Origin: Sporolituus thermophilus DSM 23256
GTDB taxonomy: Bacteria; Bacillota; Negativicutes; Sporomusales; Thermosinaceae
Direction: 5' to 3'
NCBI RefSeq assembly: GCF_900102435.1
Contig: NZ_FNBU01000026.1
Location: forward strand, 1-38,153
DNA length: 38,153 bases
A program made the translations under genes and the position numbers. The number at the start of each line of letters is the position of its first letter. Within the stretch, counting starts at the first letter, position 1. The notes below the pieces were generated by a model, which saw only the letters and a list, made by a program, of their open reading frames with translations, was not told where the DNA came from and ran no database searches. This document shows positions 18,330 to 27,443 of the stretch, in pieces.

Positions 18330-20126
18330 TCAATCCATTTTCAAAATCGCCATAAAGGCTTCCTGCGGCACTTCTACGCTACCAACCTGTTTCATGCGCT
18401 TTTTGCCTTCTTTTTGTTTTTCCAGCAGTTTGCGCTTACGGGTAATATCGCCGCCGTAGCATTTGGCAAGCACGTCCTTGCGGAGAGCGCGAACCGTTTC
18501 ACGAGCAATGACCTTATTGCCAATCGCCGCCTGAATAGGGATTTCGAACATTTGCCGTGGGATAATTTCTTTCAGTTTTTCCGCCAGCTGCCGCCCGCGC
18601 GCCTGGGCCCGGTCGCGATGGACAATTATGCTCAGGGCATCAACGGGGTCGCCGTTGAGCAAAATATCCAGCTTGACGAGGTTGGACGCGCGATAGCCAA
18701 TGAGCTCGTAATCAAGTGACGCGTAACCCCGGGTCGCTGACTTAAGACGGTCAAAATAGTCATAAATAATTTCGCTAAGCGGTAGTTCATAAGTCAACAT
18801 CACACGCGTCATATCAAGGTACCGCATATCTTTAAACTCGCCGCGTTTTTCCTGCGACAGCTCCATAACCGCCCCCACAAAGTCATTGGGAACGATAATA
18901 CTGGCACGAACATACGGCTCTTCAATATGGTCAATTTCTTGCGGCGCAGGCAGCCGTGCGGGATTGTCGATATCCAAAATTTCCCCGTTTGTCTTGTATA
19001 CTTTGTAAATTACGTTCGGCGCCGTAGTTATCAGCGTCAAGTTATACTCGCGCTCCAGGCGCTCCTGAATGACGTCCATATGCAATAGCCCCAAAAAGCC
19101 GCAGCGGAAACCAAATCCCAACGCAACGGAAGTTTCGGGTTCAAAGACAAGCGAGGCGTCGTTCAGCTTGAGTTTTTCCAGCGCGTCGCGCAAGGCGTCA
19201 TAATCGGAGCTGTCTACCGGATACAAGCCGCAATACACCATGGGCGTAATCTTGCGGTAACCAGGTAGCGGCTCGGTGGCCGGATTGTCAGCATCGGTAA
19301 TGGTGTCCCCGACGCGCGTATCTTTGACGTTTTTTATGCTGGCGGCAACGAAGCCCACCTCACCGGGCCCCAGTTGGTCCACGTTGGCTAAGTAAGGACG
19401 GAATACCCCTACTTCGGTGACTTCGAACTTTTTATCGGTCGCCATCATTTTAATCTTCATACCGGGAGCGATTTTACCATCCATTACCCGCACATAGGCG
19501 ATGACCCCTTTATACGAATCAAAATGCGAATCGAAAATAAGCGCCCGCAGAGGTTTGGTGGCATCGGTGCGCGGCGGCGGAATTTTTTTAACGATGGCCT
19601 CCAGCACATCTTCAATGCCAATGCCCGCCTTGGCGCTGACCAGTACGGCTTCCGACGCGTCGAGACCGATTACATCCTCGATTTCCTGCTTGACCTTTTC
19701 CGGATCGGCGTTGGGAAGGTCAATTTTGTTGATAACCGGGATAATTTCCAGGTTGTGTTCAAGGGCCAAATAGACGTTGGCCAAGGTTTGGGCCTCAATA
19801 CCCTGGGATGCGTCAACGACGAGCAATGCTCCTTCACAGGCCGCCAAGCTGCGCGAAACCTCATAAGTAAAGTCAACGTGTCCCGGTGTGTCGATAAGGT
19901 TAAGCATATAAGTTTGTCCGTCCCGGGCGGTATAATTAAGCCGGACAGCCTGGGCCTTAATGGTAATGCCGCGTTCGCGTTCCAGCTCCATCTGGTCCAG
20001 CACCTGATCCTCCATTTCCCGTTCAGACAGCGCACCGGTATATTCTATTATGCGGTCAGCAAGGGTCGACTTACCGTGGTCAATATGCGCGATAATGGAA
20101 AAATTGCGGATATGCGACGTATTCAT
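18330..20126 (-). CDS. lepA: Elongation factor 4 (LepA)
   Basis: A 598-residue translational GTPase that acts on ribosomes during initiation and stress. G1 AHIDHGKST is at residues 13-21, G3 [10 protein letters not shown] and G4 NKID follow, then EF-G-like domains II, III and V, and the LepA-specific C-terminal domain ending [22 protein letters not shown] 20126 is preferred because AGGAG lies 6 nt ahead and the product begins [10 protein letters not shown]; the reading frame continues upstream to 20165 without a ribosome site. Its own promoter is at 20168-20197. Confidence 0.96.
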   Translation of the reverse strand: MNTSHIRNFSIIAHIDHGKSTLADRIIEYTGALSEREMEDQVLDQMELERERGITIKAQAVRLNYTARDGQTYMLNLIDTPGHVDFTYEVSRSLAACEGALLVVDASQGIEAQTLANVYLALEHNLEIIPVINKIDLPNADPEKVKQEIEDVIGLDASEAVLVSAKAGIGIEDVLEAIVKKIPPPRTDATKPLRALIFDSHFDSYKGVIAYVRVMDGKIAPGMKIKMMATDKKFEVTEVGVFRPYLANVDQLGPGEVGFVAASIKNVKDTRVGDTITDADNPATEPLPGYRKITPMVYCGLYPVDSSDYDALRDALEKLKLNDASLVFEPETSVALGFGFRCGFLGLLHMDVIQERLEREYNLTLITTAPNVIYKVYKTNGEILDIDNPARLPAPQEIDHIEEPYVRASIIVPNDFVGAVMELSQEKRGEFKDMRYLDMTRVMLTYELPLSEIIYDYFDRLKSATRGYASLDYELIGYRASNLVKLDILLNGDPVDALSIIVHRDRAQARGRQLAEKLKEIIPRQMFEIPIQAAIGNKVIARETVRALRKDVLAKCYGGDITRKRKLLEKQKEGKKRMKQVGSVEVPQEAFMAILKMD

Positions 20127-20167
20127 TGCAGGCTCCTCTCGAAAACGTACATAGGTTGCTTCCAATA

Positions 20168-20197
20168 ATTATATCATTGGCTGTTTAGCGCCTGCAA
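20168..20197 (-). promoter_or_regulatory. Promoter of lepA-hemW
   Basis: Minus-strand TTGCAG, 18-nt spacer, TATAAT, with TG one base before the -10 (extended -10). Confidence 0.75.
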
Positions 20198-20211
20198 GCC
20201 TCTGGGAAACA

Positions 20212-20724
20212 CTACCCTCCTTCGCCAGGCGGCGAAAAGCCGGATAATGGTTTAAGAAGTCCGGCGAGCCGATCTCGCCATTCACGCATTAATTGGCCGG
20301 CTAGCGTTAAATAGGGGCGTAGCGTGGCAGCATACTTTTCCAGGTCGCGTTTGGTCTTGATTGCTTCAGCTACAAATTGATCCCGCCAGGTCTTTAACCA
20401 ATAGACGGTCTCGTTGAGATCCAGATAAACCACGGTAGGCAGGGTCAGCCGGGTACTATTGTATTCAAAGATTATTTCCCCACCGGTAGACTTTATCTTC
20501 CCGACCGGGTAAAGCGCCGAAAATTTGGCCGCCTGGCCAAATAAGTAAACCCCATATCCCCCATTTTCCCGGCGAACGTTTACGACCTGAACAAAATTGC
20601 GATGCTGGGTCATATTATTCATCTGATATTCCGCCGCCGAAACACCGGCAATAATAACGGCCAGCATAACGAGCAGCCCCCGCAGGATGACCTTCGCATC
20701 GGCTAGACTCAACCGGACTAACAT
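20212..20724 (-). CDS. Unknown membrane-anchored protein
   Basis: A 170-residue protein with one N-terminal membrane segment (about residues 13-31) and a mostly extracytoplasmic remainder. Residues 40-100 are predicted beta-rich (VQVVNVRRENGGYGVYLFG, then TRLTLPTVVYLDLNETVYW) and about 105-160 are helical and basic. I recognise no family. It sits between spoIIP and lepA, a place occupied by nothing in Bacillus. GGAGGG precedes its ATG. Its position beside spoIIP raises a possible sporulation or envelope role, but no motif supports it. Confidence 0.7.
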   Translation of the reverse strand: MLVRLSLADAKVILRGLLVMLAVIIAGVSAAEYQMNNMTQHRNFVQVVNVRRENGGYGVYLFGQAAKFSALYPVGKIKSTGGEIIFEYNSTRLTLPTVVYLDLNETVYWLKTWRDQFVAEAIKTKRDLEKYAATLRPYLTLAGQLMREWRDRLAGLLKPLSGFSPPGEGG

Positions 20725-20835
20725 CTGTCGCCCTCCTCCCTACCAAATAAACATGTCACGAGCAGGGCAAGTTTATACATTCCCAAAAAAACTCCCCCTA
20801 AAAGGCGCTGTCGGCCCTCCAGAGGGACTTTCCGG

Positions 20836-21858
20836 TTAATTATTATTCTCCGCGATAATTTCCGCCAGCACATCGCCAAACAACTCGATACTGCGCATGG
20901 CTTCCTCCTTGCTGTTGTCTTGGCATCCTACCTCAATCAGCAGGGCGCGGGGATGAAGGTGCTGATTGTAACGCCAGTCAACAAGCTGAATACCCCGCGA
21001 TAACCCTGGGAAGTGTTGGTTGAGCTTAGCATCAATTAATTTAGCAAAGGCGTGGTTTTGCTGCCAATGGGGCTGAACCAGATCTTGCTGTCCGGTTGCC
21101 ACAACGATGGTAATTCGCGCTAAGGTCACGCCATTAATCTCAGCAACTGAATTTTCTCGCTTATCGGCGTCCCGGTGAATATCAAAAATCATTTGGATGG
21201 AGGGATGGTCGGCCAGCATTTTCTTTACCGTATTTTCCGATGGACCGTAAGCTTTCATAAAGCTTGGATAATCATGAACGGCCGTGCTGTGGACCGCTTT
21301 GATACCATGCTTATCTAAGCGGGCGGCAAGCGCTCTGCCCACATCGACAATATCCCCCGTCTGTCCACCGCGTTTATGGGTAACACCTGAACTGGGAACA
21401 AACGATTCGGAAGTGTGTGTATGGTAGATACCAACCAGCGGCTTTCCAGGCAACAAAAAAGTCTGCGGATCGAACTTGGGAAAATTGGGCAGACTTTTCG
21501 CGCTCACCATGGGGGTGCTTGATTTAACTGCGGCAAGCAGCGGAATTTCCATCCGCAGCAAAGACTTGCTGTCGCCGATATCTATATTGGTAAGAAATAA
21601 AACAATCCTCCCTAAAAAGGTTTGCGGCGTTAGCTCTACCGCAACCTTTACGGGCTGTGCCGTTTTTGATATTCCTGGAATACTGGCAAAAAATATTTCC
21701 CGCCATTTAGGGGTTTCCGTGCCGGCACTGGTACTAACCGGCAGCGCCGCCGCATGAAACGTCCAGTATCCTGCCGCAATAACCAAGAACAAAGTTGCAA
21801 CACACAAAGTAATATAAAGAGGTTTTATTTTGGAATGGTATCGCCGCCGTCTGCTCAA
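20836..21858 (-). CDS. spoIIP: Stage II sporulation protein P (peptidoglycan hydrolase)
   Basis: A 340-residue membrane-anchored amidase/endopeptidase that thins septal peptidoglycan during engulfment with SpoIID and SpoIIM. One N-terminal membrane segment follows a basic cytoplasmic start (SRRRRYHSKIK). The SpoIIP domain carries VGIYHTHTSESFVP, MIFDIHRDA and LIEVGCQDNS, which include its metal-binding His and acidic residues. The TTG at 21858 has AGGGGG 8-9 nt ahead; the TTG at 21891 has no ribosome site. It follows gpr, as in Bacillus. Confidence 0.94.
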   Translation of the reverse strand: MSRRRRYHSKIKPLYITLCVATLFLVIAAGYWTFHAAALPVSTSAGTETPKWREIFFASIPGISKTAQPVKVAVELTPQTFLGRIVLFLTNIDIGDSKSLLRMEIPLLAAVKSSTPMVSAKSLPNFPKFDPQTFLLPGKPLVGIYHTHTSESFVPSSGVTHKRGGQTGDIVDVGRALAARLDKHGIKAVHSTAVHDYPSFMKAYGPSENTVKKMLADHPSIQMIFDIHRDADKRENSVAEINGVTLARITIVVATGQQDLVQPHWQQNHAFAKLIDAKLNQHFPGLSRGIQLVDWRYNQHLHPRALLIEVGCQDNSKEEAMRSIELFGDVLAEIIAENNN

Positions 21859-21889
21859 ACTTGCTGCCCCCTGTCTTGTGTTTACATAC

Positions 21890-21920
21890 AATGTATATGC
21901 TTGACGGCAAAGCGATATTA
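21890..21920 (-). promoter_or_regulatory. Possible sigma-E promoter of spoIIP
   Basis: Minus-strand TAATATC, 16-nt gap, TATACATT, close to the sigma-E pattern (ATATT, then CATACAnT). Engulfment genes are usually sigma-E controlled, but the match is by eye and the spacing is slightly long. Confidence 0.35.
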
Positions 21921-21935
21921 CTTCCTTCCTACCCG

Positions 21936-22907
21936 CTAATGGAGGTAAAGGTGAATATTTTCGTAGTCAATGTGAGGGTGCATTGCCTGGTTGATACCCC
22001 CAGCCACCACATTGGCGATGTCGTTAATAAGACGGTCGATTTCTTTTGGTGTCACCATGAGATCGCCCAACGTGTCAGGCAGCACCTGACGAACAATAAT
22101 CTGCCGGTCCTGGTCGGTTAGATTGGCCATGCTCCGGAAATAGCGGGCAAAGGCGGCATGTTCCTGTAGGGTGGCGATGGTATCCATGGCGATGGTGGAA
22201 GCGTGGACCACGGTAGGAACACCGATAGCAATGACCGGCACCCCAAGGGATTGCTGCGTAAGGCCAAAGCGTTTGTTGCCTACGCCGGAACCAGGATGAA
22301 TACCTGTATTGGCAATCTGCACGGTGGTTATGACGCGATGGCTGGATGCCGCCGCAAGGGCATCGATGGCTATGACCACATCAGGCTTTACGCGGCTTAC
22401 GATACCCTGGATAATCTCGGCGGTCTCCATACCGGTTATGCCGAGCACGCCGGGAGCAATGGCACACACGGAACGGACACCGTCTTTTAACTCAGGCGAT
22501 AGCATTTCCTGGAGATGTCTGGTAACAACAATTTTATCTACCGCCCGGGGCCCCAATGCATCAGGGGTCACATTCCAGTTTCCCAGCCCCACCACCAAAG
22601 CTGTGCTATTACGCGGCAGCTGTACGAGCTGTCCCAGTTCCTGAGCCAGAAAATTCATGACTTTTTTCTCAAGAGGCGTATTTTTGTACCGTAGTCCAGG
22701 CGCTTCAATAGTAATATATGTACCCTGCAATTTGCCCATCATCCGTTCCGCCTCAGGCGTGGTGATGTTAACCCGGGTAATAAGCACATCCTCGTCTTCA
22801 GACGTTTCGACAATGACGCCAGGTATATCTTCCCGCACGCGGCGGGTTAAAACCTCTCTTGCTTCCAGCGCCAAGTCTGTTCGCGGGGTAAAAGTTGCCT
22901 GCTGCAT
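21936..22907 (-). CDS. gpr: Germination protease GPR
   Basis: A 323-residue protease that degrades small acid-soluble spore proteins when spores germinate. The N-terminus FTPRTDLALEA is the self-processing site that resembles the SASP cleavage sequence, and the core contains VGLGNWNVTPDALGPR and IAIDALAAAS. Length is slightly under Bacillus GPR. It demonstrates a sporulation programme. A GAGGAAGG ribosome site precedes the ATG; a forespore-type promoter lies at 22957-22986. Confidence 0.96.
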   Translation of the reverse strand: MQQATFTPRTDLALEAREVLTRRVREDIPGVIVETSEDEDVLITRVNITTPEAERMMGKLQGTYITIEAPGLRYKNTPLEKKVMNFLAQELGQLVQLPRNSTALVVGLGNWNVTPDALGPRAVDKIVVTRHLQEMLSPELKDGVRSVCAIAPGVLGITGMETAEIIQGIVSRVKPDVVIAIDALAAASSHRVITTVQIANTGIHPGSGVGNKRFGLTQQSLGVPVIAIGVPTVVHASTIAMDTIATLQEHAAFARYFRSMANLTDQDRQIIVRQVLPDTLGDLMVTPKEIDRLINDIANVVAGGINQAMHPHIDYENIHLYLH

Positions 22908-22956
22908 ATCCTTCCTCCTCGGCTTAATCGTCTACCTATCCATTTTCTGATGAAAT

Positions 22957-22986
22957 TAGCGTGTCCGGAACAAAAAAAGGCTATAC
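22957..22986 (-). promoter_or_regulatory. Possible sigma-G/F promoter of gpr
   Basis: Minus-strand GTATA, 18-nt spacer, CACGCTA, near the forespore pattern (GMATR, CATNMTA). Expected for gpr, but two positions differ. Confidence 0.35.
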
Positions 22987-23048
22987 AGGATCTGCTATGC
23001 TAACACCAAGGACCTGGAGAGAATTTTGTGTAGTCTGGGAATTGTTGC

Positions 23049-23077
23049 TTGCATTTTAGTTTTGTCCATGCTAAAAT
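23049..23077 (+). promoter_or_regulatory. Promoter of rpsT
   Basis: TTGCAT, 17-nt spacer, TAAAAT with an extended TGC before the -10, about 35 nt ahead of the rpsT start. Confidence 0.6.
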
Positions 23078-23111
23078 GTTTTAAGCGACACGGTCAAAGG
23101 AGGTGAAACAC

Positions 23112-23378
23112 TTGCCGAATATCAAGTCTTCCATTCGCAGCGTAAAAACCGATGCGGAACGCCGCGCCCGCAACTTCCCGGTGAAAACCGCTATTCGTAC
23201 CATTTCCCGCAAAGTTGCCGAAGCGGTTCAAGCCGGCCAAGTAGAAGAGGCTAAAACCCTCCTGACCAAAGCCAGCAGCATAATCGACAAAGCCGCCGCT
23301 AAAGGCGTTATTCATAAAAATGCCGCGGCCCGGAAGAAATCTCGTCTGGCGCAAAAAGTTAACGCACTGGCCCAATAA
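23112..23378 (+). CDS. rpsT: 30S ribosomal protein S20
   Basis: An 88-residue basic protein (MPNIKSSIRSVKTDAERRARN...KSRLAQKVNALAQ), the normal S20 length. S20 binds 16S rRNA early in 30S assembly. The start is TTG, as is common for rpsT, with AGGAGGTG six nt ahead; a GTG at 23103 lies inside that ribosome site and is rejected. It is transcribed opposite to its neighbours and closed by its own terminator. Confidence 0.96.
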   Translation: MPNIKSSIRSVKTDAERRARNFPVKTAIRTISRKVAEAVQAGQVEEAKTLLTKASSIIDKAAAKGVIHKNAAARKKSRLAQKVNALAQ

Positions 23379-23382
23379 TACG

Positions 23383-23415
23383 AAATCCCTGTTCCTAGAA
23401 GAACAGGGATTTTAT
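23383..23415. terminator. rpsT/holA bidirectional terminator
   Basis: The perfect 12-bp stem AAATCCCTGTTC (23383-23394) and its complement (23401-23412) are followed by TTTATTATTT. It separates the convergent rpsT and holA genes. Confidence 0.9.
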
Positions 23416-23418
23416 TAT

Positions 23419-24453
23419 TTATCGGCATAAATCGATTATAATCTTGTCCAAGCTAAAAGCGCCGGCCCGGCCGGACTTAAAAGCGCGGTCCGCGGCCGCT
23501 AATGCCACGACCGCTTCCTTCAGACGCCCGACGGTAAACTGCCGGCTTTGGCGAGCAAGTTTTTCGCCTACAAAGGGATGAATACCCAGTTTTTCCGCGA
23601 TCTCGCGCGCCCCCAACCCCTTTTCGGCTAATTCTTTGGCCTGCCACAGCATCCTCACCTGGCGGGCCAAAAGAGCCACTAACCGCACCGGGTGCTCGCC
23701 TATTGCCAATTGGTCGGATAATAATGAAAGGGCCTTGCTGACCTGTTTCTGGGTTATAGCGTCAACGAGCGCAAAAACGGAAACTTCTGGTACGGCTGAC
23801 AGAACTTCCGCCAAATCCTGGCGCGTAATCACCGTGCGGTTCTCTGTATACAAGGCAAGTTTGGCAAGTTCCCCCGCTAAAAAACCGAGCGATACCTGCG
23901 GCATCATACTAACCGCCGCCAAAAGGTGTTCCAAGGCATCAGGGGCGATCTTCTTGCCCGCTGCCGCCAGCTTGTCTACGAGCCATCCGCGCAGTTCCTT
24001 TACCTTTAGCGGCGCAAGTTCGACCGCTGCCCCTCGTTCTTCTATGGCTTTGAACAATTTACGCCGTTTATCCGCCTTCTCGGTTGTCTGAAAAATAAGC
24101 AGGGTGTATTCCGGCAAGTTAAGTACCAACCTGAGGATACGTTCGGCATCGCGGTCGCCAACGTCGCCTTCGTCGGTATTTTTGCGACCGGCCCGGAACA
24201 AAGCCGTTTCCCTGACGACTACGACATTTTTGCCGCCCAAAAATGGCGCCGTTTCCACCACGGCCGTCAATTCGGCCGGCGCCGGGTCGCCATCAAATAT
24301 AATGAGATTGGTTTCCCGCTCCGCCGGCGATAGAGCGGTGTTTATAATAGCCGCTTCTATCTCCCGGGCAAGGTAGACTTCCTCGCCGTGCAAAAGATAA
24401 ACCGGCAGCACCCGGCCTGACCGGATCTGCCGCACTGCTTCTTGATAATTCAT
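23419..24453 (-). CDS. holA: DNA polymerase III subunit delta
   Basis: A 344-residue HolA, the subunit that opens the sliding clamp during loading. It begins with MNYQEAVRQIRSGRVLPVYLLHGEEVYLARE. The AAA+-like N-terminal part, including NLIIFDGDPA and FLGGKNVVVV, is followed by a C-terminal helical collar domain (RQVRMLWQAKELAEKG, LGIHPFVGEKLARQSR). The Walker motifs are absent, as expected for delta. The ATG overlaps the comEC stop as ATGA, so the two are translationally coupled. Confidence 0.93.
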   Translation of the reverse strand: MNYQEAVRQIRSGRVLPVYLLHGEEVYLAREIEAAIINTALSPAERETNLIIFDGDPAPAELTAVVETAPFLGGKNVVVVRETALFRAGRKNTDEGDVGDRDAERILRLVLNLPEYTLLIFQTTEKADKRRKLFKAIEERGAAVELAPLKVKELRGWLVDKLAAAGKKIAPDALEHLLAAVSMMPQVSLGFLAGELAKLALYTENRTVITRQDLAEVLSAVPEVSVFALVDAITQKQVSKALSLLSDQLAIGEHPVRLVALLARQVRMLWQAKELAEKGLGAREIAEKLGIHPFVGEKLARQSRQFTVGRLKEAVVALAAADRAFKSGRAGAFSLDKIIIDLCR

Positions 24454-26843
24454 CGCTGTCCTCCCCTATTTGGGCCGGCTGCAGGGCCATTGCTTGCATA
24501 AGCACTCACCGTAAGCGTCTTGCCATCTGTAGTAAATAATACGGCACCATCCCGATCCGTACGGTAAACTTTGACGCCCTGGCTGTCCAGGCGGGCCAGC
24601 GTCTCCGGGTGCGGGTGCCCAAAACGGTTTTGATAACCAACGGATATTACGGCATACTGTGGCGACAGGGCGGCGAGAAATTCCGGTGAGGTTGACGTTT
24701 TCGAACCATGGTGTCCGACTTTTAAAACGCTGCAGGGCGCGAGACCACTGGCTACCAGGACCGTCTCCTGCGCCTTTTCCAGATCGCCGGTAAGCAAAAA
24801 ACTATGACGACCGTAATCCACCCGGACGACAACGGAAGCTTCATTCCTGGCGGCGCCGCCAACCGGCGCATGAACAACTGTTAGGGAAACACCGTCGATA
24901 ATAATATTTTGCCCGGTAAAGGCCGGAACGGCAACCGCGGCTTTCTTGCCCCTCAGAAAAGCCTGCATCGCCGGCGAAATCCGCTCCTCTTGCGCCACCA
25001 GGGCCGTTCTGACCGGCAGGGACGCAGCGATAGCGGCAGCGCCGCCGGCGTGATCGCTATGGCCATGGGTCAAAATCAGATAATCAAGAGCCCGGATGCC
25101 GTGATGGCGAAGATAAGGCAGCACCACCTGTTCACCGACGTCAAAACCGTCGACATCGCCGCTTTTGCCACCGGTATCTACTAATATGGCCCGCCGGTGC
25201 GGCGTTGTTATTAAAGTAGCATCACCCTGCCCAACATCGATAAAATGGACCCTGACGGGTCGGGGATACCACAAAGCAACAGCAAGGCAGACAGCGGCCA
25301 CCAGGCCAGCCACTGCGACCGCCTGGGGCCACTGCCGTACCACCGCCGGCAGGGATGGCAAAATGCCAAACCGGTACCCGTACACCCAGGCTATAAAAAA
25401 ATAATATATGAGACCGGCCCAAATTGTAAAGGGCGGCAGATAAACAACACCGCCGGGCATAGCGGCCAAAAATGCGGCCAGCTGCACCACGGCGCCGATT
25501 GCCAGCCCGCACAAGGCCAAGAGGACTTTTGCTCCCCAGCCGGTAAACAGACTGACCAGGCATGCCGCCAGACCCAAAATTACTACACCCTCCACAAGGG
25601 GAACAATGATAAGATTGGCGAGAAAAGCGCTTAAGGACAAAGTATTGAAATACCAGGCCAGAAAAGGCAGTACGCCTAGCTGGGCCGCCAGCGTCACCGC
25701 AAACGGCCCGGCCAGCACCCCCGGTAAAAATGAGGTCAATACCGTCAAGGTCTTACGGTAAAGAAAAACCAGTCCGGCCGTAGCGGCGAACGACAGTTGA
25801 AAACTGATATCATAAAGCAGGGCAGGTTGAACGGCTAGCATAGCCAGAGCCGATAAGGACAATGCCGTGGGCGCATCCTGTTCCCGGCCGGCGGCCAGCG
25901 CCGCTAACGCCGTTAGTCCCATCAAACCCGAACGGACCACCGGTGGAACCAGGCCCGCCAGCATCATATAAAAAAGAACCGTCACCGCCGCCAGGGCGGC
26001 ACTAAAACGTGGGCGTAACCTGAGTACCCTGCCCAGCCACAGGGCTACCCCGGCCGCTAAAGCGATATGTGTTCCCGATACCGATAAAATATGGATTATG
26101 CCGGTTGCGGCGAAGTCGGCAATGACTTCTTTCTTGATTCCCTCATAGCCGCCAAAAACAAGCCCGGTAAGAATCGCCGCATCGCCGGGCGGCAAGGCGG
26201 CGGCGATTTGCCCTTTCAGCGCCTGGCGCCACGCATGTAGCCGCCCGTGCCAGGATAAAGCCGGCGCCGGTGTAACTACCACTTTGCCGGGAGAAAGGAG
26301 TATTGCCGTAATGCCCTGACGTTTAAGCGCGGCTGCCCAATCAGCGGCACCGGGATTTTGATAGCCGCGGGGCGCAGCTATTATCCCGGAAACAGTAATC
26401 TTGTCGCCGTATCCCGCCACCTTCTGGTTCGCCGGCTGGCGGACGGTCACGATAATGCCGCCCCTAACCGTTTTACAATCCTGCTCCGTTTGAACCGACT
26501 CGGTCTCCAGGCGGTACCGCACTTTCACCTGGTCGTCGCCGACCGGCGTTACGCGCGGCGGTTCGGCGACCATACCGGATAAGACCACGCTGTTTCCGGC
26601 ATAGCGGCTGATATCATTCGCCGGCAGCATATCGGCATGCAGAAAGCGGACGATCCCGGCCACAAAAAACAGCCCGGCCAGCAGCCAGGCCGCACGGGCG
26701 GGGCTGCGGCTTGCCTGCCAGGCAGCAGCCAGCAAGAACGCAATAAAGGAAATAGCCAGTACCGGCCAGGGCCAGTTGGCTAGATCAGCTGCCCATATTC
26801 CGGCAGCAAACGCGGCAGTTATGAAAAGCGTAAGATTCCGCAT
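24450..26843 (-). CDS. comEC: ComEC/Rec2 competence DNA channel
   Basis: A 797-residue polytopic membrane protein that conducts transforming DNA strands across the inner membrane. It has N-terminal hydrophobic segments and an OB-like DUF4131 domain (about 60-180), then the ComEC membrane core from about 215 to 500 (ILTGLVFGGYEGIKKEVI, FAATGIIHILSVSGTHIALAAG). The C-terminal metallo-beta-lactamase domain (about 535-790) carries LILTHGHSDHAGG, with intact metal ligands. No clear Shine-Dalgarno precedes the ATG, and it lies 8 nt after comEA, so it may rely on coupling. Confidence 0.94.
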   Translation of the reverse strand: MRNLTLFITAAFAAGIWAADLANWPWPVLAISFIAFLLAAAWQASRSPARAAWLLAGLFFVAGIVRFLHADMLPANDISRYAGNSVVLSGMVAEPPRVTPVGDDQVKVRYRLETESVQTEQDCKTVRGGIIVTVRQPANQKVAGYGDKITVSGIIAAPRGYQNPGAADWAAALKRQGITAILLSPGKVVVTPAPALSWHGRLHAWRQALKGQIAAALPPGDAAILTGLVFGGYEGIKKEVIADFAATGIIHILSVSGTHIALAAGVALWLGRVLRLRPRFSAALAAVTVLFYMMLAGLVPPVVRSGLMGLTALAALAAGREQDAPTALSLSALAMLAVQPALLYDISFQLSFAATAGLVFLYRKTLTVLTSFLPGVLAGPFAVTLAAQLGVLPFLAWYFNTLSLSAFLANLIIVPLVEGVVILGLAACLVSLFTGWGAKVLLALCGLAIGAVVQLAAFLAAMPGGVVYLPPFTIWAGLIYYFFIAWVYGYRFGILPSLPAVVRQWPQAVAVAGLVAAVCLAVALWYPRPVRVHFIDVGQGDATLITTPHRRAILVDTGGKSGDVDGFDVGEQVVLPYLRHHGIRALDYLILTHGHSDHAGGAAAIAASLPVRTALVAQEERISPAMQAFLRGKKAAVAVPAFTGQNIIIDGVSLTVVHAPVGGAARNEASVVVRVDYGRHSFLLTGDLEKAQETVLVASGLAPCSVLKVGHHGSKTSTSPEFLAALSPQYAVISVGYQNRFGHPHPETLARLDSQGVKVYRTDRDGAVLFTTDGKTLTVSAYASNGPAAGPNRGGQR

Positions 26844-26851
26844 CGCTCGCG

Positions 26852-27415
26852 TTACAAAGAAATTTTATCTTTAATTTGATTAAATTTGGCTTCGCCAATT
26901 CCCGGCACTTTCTTTACTTCTTCCAGATCCTTAAAACCGCCGATACTTTGGCGGTAGTCTATAATCCGCTGGGCCAGCGCCGGCCCGATCCCTGGCAGTT
27001 TGTCCAGTTCGGTAGCGCTGGCCGTGTTGACGTTCACCTTGCCGGCACTGCCGGCTGGGTTAGATCCGCCGGGTCCGGCCGCCAGCACTACTGTCGGCAC
27101 ATGAACATGCATTCCGTCTTTTAATGGCTGGGCCAGGTTTATCCGGGTACTGTCGGCCCCAGCGGCGAGCCCGCCCGCGTAATTCACGGCATCCAATACC
27201 CGTCCCCCGGCCGCCATCTTGAAAACACCGGGTTTATTCACCGCACCACTGACGTAAATGACTACCTCGTCTGTCCGTGATTGGGCCGTCACAACCGGCC
27301 CACCGGCGACCGTTTCCGTTACCGTAGTCTTTTGCCAGTAATGATAAAAACTGCCGGCAACAATCAACGCTGCCATCAGCAAGATAATGACCAGCCGTTT
27401 CTGCACCCCGTCCAC
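26852..27415 (-). CDS. comEA: ComEA DNA-binding competence protein
   Basis: A 187-residue membrane-anchored DNA receptor. An N-terminal membrane segment (about residues 8-26) precedes a SLBB domain (about 50-110, VIYVSGAVNKPGVFKMAAGGRVLDAV). Two helix-hairpin-helix motifs end the protein (KVNVNTASATELDKLPGIGPALAQRIIDYR and the VKKVPGIGEAKFNQIKDKI segment). It binds incoming double-stranded DNA outside the inner membrane and passes it to ComEC. GTG start at 27415; a second GTG four codons on is equally possible. Confidence 0.92.
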   Translation of the reverse strand: MDGVQKRLVIILLMAALIVAGSFYHYWQKTTVTETVAGGPVVTAQSRTDEVVIYVSGAVNKPGVFKMAAGGRVLDAVNYAGGLAAGADSTRINLAQPLKDGMHVHVPTVVLAAGPGGSNPAGSAGKVNVNTASATELDKLPGIGPALAQRIIDYRQSIGGFKDLEEVKKVPGIGEAKFNQIKDKISL

Positions 27416-27443
27416 TTACCCTTCCCCCTTGGCGATAATGCAG

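Noticed and set aside
18330-20165. Longer reading of lepA from 20165
   Set aside because: No ribosome site; the extra residues are not LepA-like and ATG 20126 is well placed.
20745-20835. Terminator after spoIIP
   Set aside because: CCCTC-TG-GAGGG can pair, but the T-run lies too far away for a standard intrinsic terminator.
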